From the NCBI GenBank assembly GCA_021817025.1, contig JAKAWF010000005.1:11904-33490 (forward strand): DNA of 21,587 bases, given 5' to 3'. Of the stretch, positions 1-10,069 are shown piece by piece. Position numbers and translations under genes: made by a program. Numbering within the stretch: position 1 is the first letter of the stretch; each line of letters starts with the position of its first letter. Below the pieces are notes generated by a model. It was given only the letters and a program-made list of their open reading frames with translations. It was not told the DNA's origin and ran no database searches. The DNA is from a bacterium (GTDB taxonomy: Bacteria; Chloroflexota; Dormibacteria; UBA8260; Bog-877).

Positions 1-996
1 GGTTGCCTTGAGGAGTACCGGGGCCCCACTGGCGTCGTGGATGGCGCCGCGGCCACCCTTCAGGCTGCCTCCGGAACTCGAAGGCCGTCCCTCCAGAAGA
101 GCCACACCCATGTCGGATTGGCCACGGTCAAGGTTGGAGCTCGCACTGGACGTAAGGAGCGTGGGCAAGCGAAGGACGTGCTGAGAGCAATTCTCAAGGT
201 GTTGGGCGGCGCCGCGAAGGAGCGGGGGATTGGAGTGCTGGTGACCGTGGATGAGGCTCACGTGTTCAGAGGAGCGTCTGGGTACCAAGAGATTGGGGCC
301 ATTTGGCAGATGCTGGTCAAGCGGGAGAGTCAGTTGCCGATCGCGCTGATCCTGGCTGGACTGCCCGGGCTGCGGGACCGCATTCGTTCCGCGAGCGCCA
401 CGTTCTTCGAGGGCTTGAAGTGGGACTCCATCGGTCCCGTGGACTTGAGCGCCAGCAAACTGGCGCTTCTGCAGCCAGTATCCGATGCGGGAGGGACGGT
501 CGAACCACATGCGTTGGACTACTTGGCGGAATCGAGCCGCGGGTATCCGTACTTGATCCAGCTGCTCGGGGACGAGGCATGGAAGGCGGCCCTCGGCAAG
601 CCGCAGATTACGATGGTGGAGGCCGCGCTCGGTCGGGGCAAAGCGATCGAGCAGTATCAGTCGATCCTCCAAGACCGGTGGAAGATGCTCAGCCCACAGG
701 CTCAGCGCTATCTTGCGGCCACTGCCCACTTGGGTCCTGGCAAGGTCTCCACTGCGGAGCTCGCCAAGGCAATGGAGAAGGACAGCACCACTCAGACGTC
801 CTATCTTCGAGACGCTTTGCTGAAGGAGCACGAGTTGCTGGAACCCGCCGGCCAAGGGTATGTGCGGTTCAGGTTGCCCGAGTTTGGCGAGTGGATACGT
901 GGTCGTCATGAGGTGCTGCCCGACCCACCGGAGGTGCGGCCCGCGGGTGGCCATCGTCCTCACAGGCGTAACGGGCCTCGTCCGCCTGGGGCATGA
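1..996 (+). CDS. ATP-binding protein (AAA/ATPase_2-like), 3' part only
   Basis: The reading frame is open from base 1 to the TGA at 994-996, so the gene begins upstream of the window; the GTG at 37 is just an internal codon that could pass for a start. A Walker B-like stretch (GVLVTVDEAH, about 232-261) is followed by a sensor-like AGLPGL motif near 352-370, the GYPYLIQLLG motif near 541-570, and a winged-helix-like C-terminal region ending near GYVRFRLPEFGEWI. This order is typical of stand-alone bacterial ATP-binding proteins of the AAA/Orc1-like group. The Walker A motif is not in the window. The last 30 or so residues are proline- and arginine-rich and may be read-through beyond the ancestral end. 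The physiological role of the family is poorly known. Family assignment is from motif order; the residues before about 160 are not recognisable. Confidence 0.7.
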   Translation, partial: GCLEEYRGPTGVVDGAAATLQAASGTRRPSLQKSHTHVGLATVKVGARTGRKERGQAKDVLRAILKVLGGAAKERGIGVLVTVDEAHVFRGASGYQEIGAIWQMLVKRESQLPIALILAGLPGLRDRIRSASATFFEGLKWDSIGPVDLSASKLALLQPVSDAGGTVEPHALDYLAESSRGYPYLIQLLGDEAWKAALGKPQITMVEAALGRGKAIEQYQSILQDRWKMLSPQAQRYLAATAHLGPGKVSTAELAKAMEKDSTTQTSYLRDALLKEHELLEPAGQGYVRFRLPEFGEWIRGRHEVLPDPPEVRPAGGHRPHRRNGPRPPGA

Positions 997-1340
997 CCGC
1001 ATGCCGGGCCCCGGGACGGCTTACCGTCGGGAAATGGAGACAACCGAACTTGGTGGTGTGCTCGAGGTCGGTGAGGTTACGCTGCCCGACTTCCCCGAGA
1101 GGCGACCTCCTGGCGGATCAGCCGGAGGATAGGGCCCTCAAGGTGGTAGAGGAAGGGGTCGAGGGGGTCCCTGAGGCGGTAGCGCTGGCGGCACGTGCCG
1201 TTCCCGGGCTCCCTCCGCGGTCGCGGAGCGCGCGCTCGAGAGGGGTCGCGAACAGTTGCTCGTACGATGCGCCATTGACGGACGGAGGTGAACTCGAAGG
1301 AGTGGGTGAGGGCGCGGGGAATTCATCCGGTGACCGCACC

Positions 1341-1379
1341 CCTTGCGGTGGCAACGCCGAAGCGTTGCTGGGGCCAAGG
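1341..1379 (+). other. Two-part hairpin, possible terminator or structured RNA
   Basis: An inner perfect 7-bp stem GCAACGC/GCGTTGC closes a CGAA loop (1351-1368). An outer 5-bp stem CCTTG (1341-1345) pairs with CAAGG (1375-1379) across a small internal loop. No U-tract follows. It could end transcription from upstream or be part of a leader RNA. Function is inferred only from pairing. Confidence 0.4.
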
Positions 1380-1424
1380 ACGTGGCCTGGGGCGTTCCCA
1401 CCACCGCCGCTGGCGGCGCAGGAG

Positions 1425-1470
1425 TACACTCAGGCTGTTTGCCAATACCCCCGGGGGTAAATATCTGAGG
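1425..1470 (+). promoter_or_regulatory. Candidate promoter and RBS region of trx-osmC
   Basis: TACACT at 1425-1430 resembles a -10 element and would place the palindrome in the first bases of the transcript. Alternatively TTGCCA (1439-1444) and TATCTG (1462-1467), 17 bp apart, would place the palindrome inside the promoter spacer. TGAGG at 1466-1470 is a plausible ribosome-binding site 5 nt before the ATG. I cannot choose between the two promoters by eye. Confidence 0.35.
1446..1459. promoter_or_regulatory. Perfect palindrome TACCCCCGGGGGTA, CsoR/CstR-type operator
   Basis: A perfect 14-bp palindrome lies 17 bp upstream of the thioredoxin ATG, in an A/T-flanked context. Its TACCCC...GGGGTA shape is that of operators bound by the CsoR/RcnR/CstR repressor family, which sense copper, nickel, formaldehyde or persulfide. 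No repressor gene of that family is in this window. The palindrome is directly seen; the regulator is an inference. Confidence 0.55.
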
Positions 1471-1475
1471 TAGTC

Positions 1476-1853
1476 ATGGCTACGATCACGCTGACCGAAA
1501 CGACATTCACGGACACGGTGAGCCAGGACGGCATCGTCCTGATCGACTTCTGGGCGGCGTGGTGCGGCCCCTGCCGGGCATTTGCCCCGGTCTTCCAGGC
1601 GGCGTCGGAGGAGCACCCGGAGATCGTCTTCGGCAAGGTCGACACGGAGGCCGAGCCCGCCCTGGCTGGCTCCCTCCAGATCCGGTCCATCCCGACGTTG
1701 ATGATCTTCCGCGACGGGATCCTGGTCTTCGCGGAACCCGGGGCGCGGCCAGCTGGGGATCTCGCCAAGCTGATCGGCGCCGTCCAGGCCCTGGACATGG
1801 ACTCCGTTCGGGCTGAGATCGCTGCCTCCGAGGCGACCGTGGAGGCCGTGTGA
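1476..1853 (+). CDS. trxA: Thioredoxin
   Basis: A 125-residue cytoplasmic thioredoxin that reduces protein disulfides by dithiol exchange. The active site WCGPC has cysteines at residues 30 and 33, preceded by the usual DFWA strand, and the cis-proline lies in SIPTLM (Pro73). The length is slightly above the usual 105-110 because of a C-terminal tail after residue 105 (LDMDSVRAEIAASE), which I have the impression is shared by a subgroup of high-GC bacterial thioredoxins. The ATG at 1476 is preceded by TGAGG and is the first start after the palindrome. The gene overlaps the next one by 4 nt (GTGA), so trx and osmC are translationally coupled. The partner gene and the palindrome suggest a role in thiol, peroxide or sulfur stress rather than ribonucleotide reduction alone. 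Confidence 0.95.
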   Translation: MATITLTETTFTDTVSQDGIVLIDFWAAWCGPCRAFAPVFQAASEEHPEIVFGKVDTEAEPALAGSLQIRSIPTLMIFRDGILVFAEPGARPAGDLAKLIGAVQALDMDSVRAEIAASEATVEAV

Positions 1854-2278
1854 GCCAGGACCAGGGGGCCGACCGCCATCGGTTGCGAGTCGACTACGAG
1901 AGCGGTGACAAGTTCCAGATCGCGGTCCGCCAGCACTCGATCCGGGTTGACCAGCCGACCTTCGACGGTGGCGACGACACCGCGCCGACCCCCACCGATC
2001 TCTTCATAGCCAGTCTGGCCGCCTGCGTGGCCTACTACGTCCGGCGGTTCCTGTCGCGCCACGGGCATCAGGTCGAAGGGCTGGCGGTGATCTCGGAGGT
2101 CGACTTCGCCCCCCATCCGCACCGGGTGGGGGCGATCGACCTCCGGGTCGAGGTCCCCGGCGAGCTGTCCCCGGAGCAGCGGGCATCGCTGCTGGCGGTC
2201 GCGTCCCGTTGCACTGTTCACAACTCCCTGCGGCAACCTCCAGCGGTCCGAATCGGGGTGGCCCAGCTCAACCGGTAG
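1850..2278 (+). CDS. OsmC/Ohr family protein
   Basis: A 142-residue protein of the OsmC/Ohr family, thiol-dependent peroxidases that act on organic hydroperoxides and, in some members, on persulfides or other electrophiles. The two signature cysteines are present: Cys59 in SLAACVAYYV and Cys121 in ASRCTVHNSL, with the PTPTDLF segment just before the first helix. The GTG start at 1850 overlaps the trxA stop codon. Thioredoxin could be the reductant that recycles the cysteine pair; this is inferred from the operon. I cannot separate OsmC, Ohr and YhfA-type subgroups with confidence, so no symbol is given. The length is normal for the family. Confidence 0.88.
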   Translation: MSQDQGADRHRLRVDYESGDKFQIAVRQHSIRVDQPTFDGGDDTAPTPTDLFIASLAACVAYYVRRFLSRHGHQVEGLAVISEVDFAPHPHRVGAIDLRVEVPGELSPEQRASLLAVASRCTVHNSLRQPPAVRIGVAQLNR

Positions 2279-2296
2279 GGGCGGGCGCTCCCTCAA

Positions 2297-2348
2297 CCGC
2301 GGTTCCAGCCGCGCCGCCATGACTCTTGAGATCTGGAACGGGTCGCGG
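2297..2348 (+). terminator. Long hairpin after osmC
   Basis: CCGCG-GTTCCAG (2297-2308) pairs with CTGGAAC (2333-2339) and CGCGG (2344-2348), giving 7 plus 5 base pairs around a 24-base loop with a small bulge. It starts about 20 bases after the osmC stop. There is no U-tract, so its role as a terminator is uncertain. Confidence 0.4.
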
Positions 2349-2535
2349 CTCCTCCACCGAGCTGACGGAGGCTCGCGCTCTTGATGTTCACCGCCGCCCC
2401 CTCCCCCGCCGGTCGCTCCAGGTCTTGGTCGAGGTCCCTGGTGACGGCGGGCTCCGGCGGCCGCGCGAGTTCACAGGTGCCGCCAGCGGTCGCCGGGTCA
2501 GCGTCCGGCCTGGCGGGCTGCCCCCCGCGCCGTGA

Positions 2536-2541
2536 TAACAT
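2536..2541 (+). promoter_or_regulatory. Candidate -10 element of the ATP synthase operon
   Basis: TAACAT sits 10 bases before the TTG at 2551 in an otherwise very GC-rich spacer (2349-2535, in which I see nothing else). No convincing -35 element is present. If used, the mRNA would start within a few bases of the first start codon. Confidence 0.35.
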
Positions 2542-2550
2542 CGCCCCGAT

Positions 2551-2787
2551 TTGTCCCCTGAGGGCGATCCGAAGCGGCCCGGGGGAGTTGCGGGTCCCGG
2601 AGGAGCCCTCGCGTTGGTAGGAGTCTTCTCGATCACGGTCGTAACTGGGGTCGTGGCCGGGGTGCTGCTGGACCGCGTCTTTCACACCCTGCCATGGCTG
2701 ACGCTGACGGGGCTGGCGGTGGGCCTGGCGGGGGGGGCGTTGGCTCTCTACCGGGGCCTGCTGGTGTACCGGGATCCAGGGAATTGA
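2551..2787 (+). CDS. AtpZ-like small membrane protein of ATP synthase
   Basis: A 78-residue protein with two hydrophobic helices (about residues 19-41 and 47-66: GVVAGVLLDRV, then LAVGLAGGALALYRGL). The G-x-x-x-D-x-x and following short loop match the AtpZ/AtpI-type protein that heads many ATP synthase operons and is thought to help c-ring assembly or Mg2+ supply. The TTG start at 2551 gives the full N-terminus; an internal TTG at 2614 is a possible alternative, and there is no strong ribosome-binding site at either. Its stop overlaps the next start by one base (TGATG at 2785-2789). Placement before atpI and atpB is the strongest support. Confidence 0.7.
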   Translation: MSPEGDPKRPGGVAGPGGALALVGVFSITVVTGVVAGVLLDRVFHTLPWLTLTGLAVGLAGGALALYRGLLVYRDPGN

Positions 2788-3152
2788 TGGTGCAGAACGC
2801 TGACGAGATGGCGGGGGCGGTGCGTTCCGCCTGGCTCGCCGCCGCCGCCGCGGTGGTGGTGGTGGTCATCGCCGGGCTGCTGATCGCGGGCCCCGAGGGC
2901 GCCGGTCTGGCTCTGGGCGGCGGCCTGCTGGGGATCGCCAACCTGCAGCTGGCGGTCTTCGCCATGCGGCGCTCGCCGGTCGCCTTCCTCGGCTCCAGCC
3001 TGCCCAGGCTGGCCGTGATCACGGCGGCGATGGCGGCTTTGATCATCGTCCTGGGTCCGATCGGGGTGTGGGGGCTGCTGGGGCTGCTGGCGACCCACCT
3101 GGCCCAGGTGGGGGCCATCCTCCGGCTGGGCATGAGGCTGAGCGCCAGGTGA
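2787..3152 (+). CDS. atpI: ATP synthase subunit I-like protein (AtpI)
   Basis: A 121-residue membrane protein with four hydrophobic helices: about residues 15-35, 38-55, 67-87 and 91-110. Small size, four helices, little sequence signature and position just before atpB fit the AtpI family, which assists assembly of the c-ring. The ATG at 2787 overlaps the previous stop; an upstream in-frame ATG at 2694 lies inside the preceding gene and would add a glycine/proline-rich segment foreign to the family. The atpB gene follows after 5 bases. Having both an AtpZ-like and an AtpI-like gene at the head of the operon is common in this type of operon. Confidence 0.75.
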   Translation: MVQNADEMAGAVRSAWLAAAAAVVVVVIAGLLIAGPEGAGLALGGGLLGIANLQLAVFAMRRSPVAFLGSSLPRLAVITAAMAALIIVLGPIGVWGLLGLLATHLAQVGAILRLGMRLSAR

Positions 3153-3157
3153 GGCCG

Positions 3158-3907
3158 ATGGTCGCCGCCCAGATCGCGGTCGGCGCCCACTGGGTGGGCC
3201 ACATCTTCGGCCAGACGATCTACTGGGACACCCTGATCAGCAGCGGGGTCGCCTTCGGGATCGTGCTGGGGCTCGGCCTCTACCTGAGGACGAGGATCAC
3301 CAGCGGGGTTCCGGGCCGCTTCCAGACCATGATCGAGGTGGTCTGGACTACCGTCGACGACTACATCACCCGCATGATCGGGCCCTTCGCGGGCTGGGTG
3401 GTGCCGCTGGTGACGGTGCTCTTCTTCTACATCCTGGTCAGCAACTGGTTGGAGCTGATCCCGACCGGCGGGCGGCTGACCTCCCCCACCTCCGACGTCA
3501 ACGACACCGCCGCCCTGGCGGTGATCGTGATCGTGCTGGTGCATCTGACCTCGATCAGGCGCAAGGGCTTCCGCGGCTACCTCAAGATCAACTACCTGCA
3601 TCCCGACGGGCTGCCCTGGTGGGCCTACATCGGGCTGGGCCCGATCAACGTGATCGCCCAGATCTCCTACCCGATCTCGCTCACCCTGCGACTCTTCGGT
3701 AACATGTTCGCGGCCGCCCTGATGCTGGAGATCATCGCGATCTTGCCGATCTACATCGGCTTCGCCTTCAACGGCGTCTGGAAGCTGTTCGAGGGCGTCT
3801 TCGTGGACGTGATACAGGCCTTCATCTTCGCCTTGCTGACGGTCATCTACCTCAGCATGGCGACCATGAGCGAGGACCACCAGGCGGCCGAGACCGCCAG
3901 CAGCTAG
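3158..3907 (+). CDS. atpB: ATP synthase Fo subunit a
   Basis: A 249-residue polytopic membrane protein forming the proton half-channels of Fo. The essential arginine is Arg178 in [12 protein letters not shown], facing the c-ring carboxylate; Asn182 of the same motif is conserved. The [16 protein letters not shown] segment and the C-terminal [14 protein letters not shown] helix are standard. The ATG at 3158 follows AGGTGAGG at a good distance and removes an upstream extension that would overlap atpI. The length is typical. It makes the stator contact with the b subunits encoded two genes downstream. Confidence 0.96.
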   Translation: MVAAQIAVGAHWVGHIFGQTIYWDTLISSGVAFGIVLGLGLYLRTRITSGVPGRFQTMIEVVWTTVDDYITRMIGPFAGWVVPLVTVLFFYILVSNWLELIPTGGRLTSPTSDVNDTAALAVIVIVLVHLTSIRRKGFRGYLKINYLHPDGLPWWAYIGLGPINVIAQISYPISLTLRLFGNMFAAALMLEIIAILPIYIGFAFNGVWKLFEGVFVDVIQAFIFALLTVIYLSMATMSEDHQAAETASS

Positions 3908-3945
3908 GGGCCGAACAGCCCCGCCAAGACCTGGGAGGAGACCAA

Positions 3946-4191
3946 TTGGCATTGACCACCGCGCATGCAGAGATCTACGCCGGGGCCATGATCGGCACCG
4001 GCGTCGGCGCCGTCGGCGCCGCCATCGGTGACGGCCTGGCCGGCGCCCAGTTGATCGCCGGCATCGCCCGCCAGCCGGAGGCGCAGGGGAGACTGCTGAC
4101 CTGGACCTTCCTGACCGTCGGTCTGGCCGAGGCCGTGTACTTCATCAACCTGGCCCTGATGTTCGTCTTCATCGCCCTGGCCGGGAAGTAG
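3946..4191 (+). CDS. atpE: ATP synthase Fo subunit c
   Basis: An 81-residue two-helix proteolipid that forms the rotating c-ring. Helix 1 carries [11 protein letters not shown], the loop is ARQPEAQG, and helix 2 carries the ion-binding carboxylate Glu62 in [14 protein letters not shown]. There is no Na+ signature (no glutamine in helix 1, no Ser after the Glu), so it should move H+. The sequence closely resembles mycobacterial c subunits, including the helix-1 GDG aspartate (Asp29). It starts with TTG at 3946, preceded by GGGAGGAG at a good spacing. The 38-base gap after atpB and this strong site fit the high copy number needed for c. Confidence 0.96.
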   Translation: MALTTAHAEIYAGAMIGTGVGAVGAAIGDGLAGAQLIAGIARQPEAQGRLLTWTFLTVGLAEAVYFINLALMFVFIALAGK

Positions 4192-4202
4192 GGGAGCCAC
4201 AG

Positions 4203-4706
4203 ATGGTCCTGGCCTCCAACCCGCTGGCCCTGAACGCGACCTTCCTAGTCGAGATCGTCGTCTTCCTGGCTTTGCTGTGGTTGCTCCGCCGTTACGTGTT
4301 CCCGCCCCTGGACAAGGCGCTGCGCGCCCGCCAGGCCCAGATCGCCCAGGCGCTCGGCGAGGCCGAGCAGGCGAGGCAGGAGGCCGAGCAAGCCAGAGAG
4401 CTGGACCGTCAGGAGATGGCCGACGCCAGGCTCAAGGCCCAGGAGATCCTGGACCGGGCCCAGCAGCTGGGCGAGCAGCTGCGCGAGGAGCTCCGTCAGA
4501 AGGGCGAGCAGGAGCAGCAGGCGATGCTGGAGCGGGCTCGCCTGGAGCTGGCGCGGGAGCGGGAGCAGGCGGTGCTCGAGCTGCGCCGCCAGGTCGCCGA
4601 CCTGGTGATGCTGGCGACCACCAAGGTGCTCCAGGAGGAGCTGGACCCCAATCGCCAGCACCGCCTCATCGAGCAGGCGCTGAAGGAGGTGGACCTCAGT
4701 GCCTGA
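4203..4706 (+). CDS. atpF: ATP synthase Fo subunit b
   Basis: A 167-residue stator subunit: one N-terminal transmembrane helix (about residues 11-33, FLVEIVVFLALLWLL), then a long, strongly charged coiled coil rich in Glu, Gln and Arg to about residue 140, and a short C-terminal part that binds subunit delta. RYVFPPLDKAL after the membrane helix is the usual b-subunit motif. The ATG at 4203 has GGGGAG just upstream. The end overlaps atpH by 8 bases. Only one b gene is present, so a homodimeric stalk is expected. Confidence 0.95.
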   Translation: MVLASNPLALNATFLVEIVVFLALLWLLRRYVFPPLDKALRARQAQIAQALGEAEQARQEAEQARELDRQEMADARLKAQEILDRAQQLGEQLREELRQKGEQEQQAMLERARLELAREREQAVLELRRQVADLVMLATTKVLQEELDPNRQHRLIEQALKEVDLSA

Positions 4707-5274
4707 GGTGGCCCGGGAGCCCCGCGTCCCCAGCCAGGCCCGGCACTACGCCCAGGCCCTCTTCGAGCTGGCCCAGGAACAGGGCGAGTTCTCGTCCTGG
4801 AGGGAGCGGCTGCGGCGCCTGCGCCAGCTCCTGGGCGGCAGCGAGCTGGGCCCGGCCCTTCTGAGCCCGCAGTTCTCGGCCGCGCAGAGAGAGGAGCTGG
4901 CGGTGGCGGTGCTCTCTGGGGACGGTGAGATCGACCAGCCCGCCGCCAACCTGTTGCGACTGCTGATCCGGAGCCGGCGCACGGCGATGCTGGGCGCGAT
5001 CGAGGCCGGCTACGCGGCCTTGGTCGACCACGCCGAGGGCCGGGTCCGGGCCCGCCTGGCGACGGCGGTCGCGGTGAGCCCGACGGAGCTGACCCGCTTC
5101 GGCCGGGAGCTCTCGGCGCGCCTGGGCCGGCAGGTGGAATTTCAAGCCGAGGTGGACCCCTCCCTGCTGGGGGGGGCGGTGGTGCGGGTGGGGGACCGGG
5201 TCTTCGACGCCAGTCTGAAGAGCCGGCTGCTGCAGCTGCGCCATCAGATGCTGACAGAAGTGCAAACCGCGTGA
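4699..5274 (+). CDS. atpH: ATP synthase F1 subunit delta
   Basis: A 191-residue subunit that ties the b stalk to the top of the alpha/beta hexamer. The N-terminal helical domain contains [13 protein letters not shown], and the C-terminal part ends with the family pattern [20 protein letters not shown]. The GTG start at 4699 lies within the end of atpF, with GGAGGTGG upstream. The ten-base gap to atpA and the same strand place it in the same transcript. Confidence 0.95.
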   Translation: MPEVAREPRVPSQARHYAQALFELAQEQGEFSSWRERLRRLRQLLGGSELGPALLSPQFSAAQREELAVAVLSGDGEIDQPAANLLRLLIRSRRTAMLGAIEAGYAALVDHAEGRVRARLATAVAVSPTELTRFGRELSARLGRQVEFQAEVDPSLLGGAVVRVGDRVFDASLKSRLLQLRHQMLTEVQTA

Positions 5275-5284
5275 TGAGGGGAAC

Positions 5285-6829
5285 ATGAGCCTCAGTGCCG
5301 ACGACATAGGCCGCATCATCAAGACCAAGATCGCCGACTTCGACGCCCCGGTGGTGTCGGCCGAGTCCGGGGTGGTCACCGCCTTGGCGGACGGGATCGC
5401 CCAGGTCTACGGCCTGGAGGGGGCGATGGCCGGCGAGCTGCTGGAGTTCCCCAAGGGCGTCTTCGGGATGGCGCTCAACCTGGAGGAGGACCTGGTCCGC
5501 GCCATCGTGATGGGCCCCTACGAGGGGCTCAGCGAGGGGGACGAGGTCCGCACCACCGGCAGGATCGTGGAGGTCCCGGTGGGTCGCGAGCTGGTGGGCC
5601 GGGTGGTCAACGCCCTGGGTGAGCCCATCGACGGCAAGGGCGAGATCGCCACCAAGGAGCGCTGGCCGGTGGAGCGGCAGGCCCCCGGGGTCGTCGACCG
5701 CCAGCCGGTGGACACCCCTGCCGCCACCGGGATCATGGCCATCGACGCCCTGGTCCCGATCGGGCGCGGCCAGCGCGAGCTGCTGATCGGCGACCGCCAG
5801 CTCGGCAAGACCGCGATCGCGATCGACACCATCATCAATCAGAAGGGCAAGAACCTCACCTGCATCTACGTCGCGATCGGCCAGAACGCCGCCTCGGTGG
5901 CCCGGGTCGCGGCCCTGCTGGAGGAGTACGGCGCCCTCGAGCACACCATCATCGTCAGCGCCACCGCCGCCGAGCCGGCCGCCCTCCAGTACCTGGCCCC
6001 GTATTCGGCCTGCAGCATGGGGGAGTGGTTCATGGAGCGGGGCGAGGACGCCCTGATCGTGTACGACGACCTCAGCAAGCACGCCTGGGCGTACCGCGAG
6101 ATCTCGCTGGCCCTGCGCCGCCCGCCCGGCCGCGAGGCCTACCCCGGCGACGTCTTCTACCTGCACTCGCGGCTCCTGGAGCGGGCCGCCCGGCTCAGCG
6201 AGGCCAGGGGCGGGGGGTCCCTGACCGCGCTGCCGATCATCGAGACCCAGGCCAACGACGTCTCGGCCTACATCCCGACCAATGTGATCTCGATCACCGA
6301 CGGCCAGATCTATCTGGAGGGCGACCTCTTCTACGCCGGCACCAGGCCCGCCATCTCGGTCGGGCTGTCGGTCAGCCGGGTGGGGGGGGACGCCATGACC
6401 AAGGCGCTCCGCAAGGTGGCCGGGGGCATGCGCCTGGAGCTGGCCCAGTACCGCGCCCTGGCCGCCTTCGCCCAGTTCTCCTCCGACCTCGACCGCTCCA
6501 CCAGAGATCAGCTGGAGCGGGGCCGGCGGCTGACCGAGCTGCTCAAGCAGGACCAGTACCAGCCGGTGCCGGTCTCCCACCAGGTGATGGTGATCTACGC
6601 TGGCACCAGCGGCTACCTGGACTTGGTCCCGGTGGAGCGGATCTCCTCCTGGTCGGCGCAGTTCCGGCGCTGGATCGGCCAGACCCACGCCCAGCTGGAG
6701 GCCCAGCTGGAGGAGCGCAAGGTCCTCGACGAGGAGCTGGAGGCGCAGTTGAAGCAGGCGCTCGAGGAGTTCAACCAGGGCTTCGACACCGGGCCGGTGG
6801 CGGTGGCCGCCGGCTCCCAGGAGGGCTGA
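5285..6829 (+). CDS. atpA: ATP synthase F1 subunit alpha
   Basis: A 514-residue non-catalytic nucleotide-binding subunit. The P-loop is GDRQLGKT (residues 169-176), where most alpha subunits have Thr in place of the Leu. RGQREL precedes it; VYDDLSK (Walker B side, residues 259-265), [20 protein letters not shown] and the arginine finger Arg365 in SVSRVGGDA are all present. The ATG at 5285 is preceded by GAGGGGAA. The length is normal. The stop is directly followed by the TTG of atpG with no gap. Confidence 0.97.
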   Translation: MSLSADDIGRIIKTKIADFDAPVVSAESGVVTALADGIAQVYGLEGAMAGELLEFPKGVFGMALNLEEDLVRAIVMGPYEGLSEGDEVRTTGRIVEVPVGRELVGRVVNALGEPIDGKGEIATKERWPVERQAPGVVDRQPVDTPAATGIMAIDALVPIGRGQRELLIGDRQLGKTAIAIDTIINQKGKNLTCIYVAIGQNAASVARVAALLEEYGALEHTIIVSATAAEPAALQYLAPYSACSMGEWFMERGEDALIVYDDLSKHAWAYREISLALRRPPGREAYPGDVFYLHSRLLERAARLSEARGGGSLTALPIIETQANDVSAYIPTNVISITDGQIYLEGDLFYAGTRPAISVGLSVSRVGGDAMTKALRKVAGGMRLELAQYRALAAFAQFSSDLDRSTRDQLERGRRLTELLKQDQYQPVPVSHQVMVIYAGTSGYLDLVPVERISSWSAQFRRWIGQTHAQLEAQLEERKVLDEELEAQLKQALEEFNQGFDTGPVAVAAGSQEG

Positions 6830-9158
<2,329 letters not shown>

Positions 9159-9159
9159 G

Positions 9160-9582
9160 GTGGGGGTCCCGACCCGGCTCCTGGCCAGCCAGAAGCCCCT
9201 CTTCGAGGGCGACTGCGAGTTCATAGTCGCCCGGGGTGCCGACGGCGACCTGGGCGTGCTGCCGGGTCACGCGCCGCTGCTCACCTGGCTCAAGCCCGGT
9301 GAGGTGATGCTGCGGCATGGCGAGCGCGAGGAGTACTTCTTCCTGGAGGACGGCTTCCTCGAGGTGCTTCCCGACCGGGTCTTCATCCTCGCCGCTGGCG
9401 GTGAGAGCTCGGCCGCCCTCGACCCCCAGGAGGCGGAGAGCATCGTCAAGGCGGTGGAGGCCGCGGTGGCCCGGGCCGTCACCTCCGGCGAGCAGGAGAT
9501 GCTGAAGTTGCAGGGGGAGCTGGAGGTGGCGATGGCCCGGCTGGAGGCGGCCGAGCGCCAGCGCCGCCGAGGGCGCGACTGA
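9160..9582 (+). CDS. atpC: ATP synthase F1 subunit epsilon
   Basis: A 140-residue subunit with the N-terminal beta-sandwich (GDLGVLPGHAPLLTWLKPGE) and a C-terminal helical hairpin that ends in a strongly charged helix (AMARLEAAERQRRRGRD). It couples shaft rotation to the c-ring and can inhibit ATP hydrolysis. The GTG at 9160 begins one base after the atpD stop, giving a normal N-terminus; there is no strong separate ribosome-binding site, which suggests coupling to atpD. It is the last gene of the operon. Confidence 0.93.
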   Translation: MGVPTRLLASQKPLFEGDCEFIVARGADGDLGVLPGHAPLLTWLKPGEVMLRHGEREEYFFLEDGFLEVLPDRVFILAAGGESSAALDPQEAESIVKAVEAAVARAVTSGEQEMLKLQGELEVAMARLEAAERQRRRGRD

Positions 9583-9602
9583 CACGGGGGTTGCCAACAG
9601 TT

Positions 9603-9689
9603 GCCGGATTCGTAAGCATTCGGCGAGGCTGCAGCCACGAGGTTGGAGCAAAGCGGCTCCCGAGCCGCAACGAGGGACTGCACCCCTCG
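9603..9689 (+). terminator. Three tandem hairpins after atpC
   Basis: Three stem-loops follow the operon: GCCGGAT/ATTCGGC (9603-9624, one G-U pair), GCGGCTC/GAGCCGC (9653-9668) and CGAGGG/CCCTCG (9671-9689). None has a U-tract. Their position right after the last atp gene suggests termination or 3'-end protection of the transcript. Confidence 0.4.
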
Positions 9690-10069
9690 GGGGTCCTGTC
9701 GGAAGAGTCTCCTCAAGTCTTGGCGTAGCCATACGTGTTGATCCGGTGATCGAGCGCGAGCTGCTGAAGGCTCGAGTGCTGCGTGCCAAGACTGGCTGGG
9801 CAAATTGCCCACCCCCAGTCGGCAGCGGCTTTCGGTCCCAATCCGGGCCACATCCCTCGCGGGGCCGATCGCCACTGGGATCATTCGAGCGCTCGGAGCG
9901 CGGGTCATCGGAGAGGCCGGATCCAGGGAACGTGTGTCCTGCCCTGACGGGCTCCAGTCGGCGAGCAACCGAGAACCCCTCTCCAAGCCAACGATGACCT
10001 TTCTTCTCTGGAGCGAATGGCTGACCTTCTCCGGGCCCGAAGGACCTGGCTTGCGCCCGCCAACGGATC
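9690..10069. other. Spacer with no supportable gene
   Basis: About 380 bases in which I see no homologous protein on either strand. Open frames exist (for example from 9746 on the plus strand) but lack recognisable motifs and look like chance frames in GC-rich DNA. The region probably contains decayed sequence continuing from the minus-strand pseudogene at 10070-10485, whose reading frame runs on past its expected end. Confidence 0.4.

Larger units (their letters stand above)
997..1475. other. Non-coding spacer before trx-osmC
   Basis: About 480 bases without a gene I can support. It holds a two-part hairpin (1341-1379) and the palindrome and promoter region of the next operon (1425-1470). 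On the minus strand, 1079-1200 reads as a short stretch with protein-like composition (RDPLDPFLYHLEG) ending at a TAA, with possible continuation in another frame to about 1260. This may be the eroded 3' end of an old gene, but I cannot name it. Confidence 0.5.
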
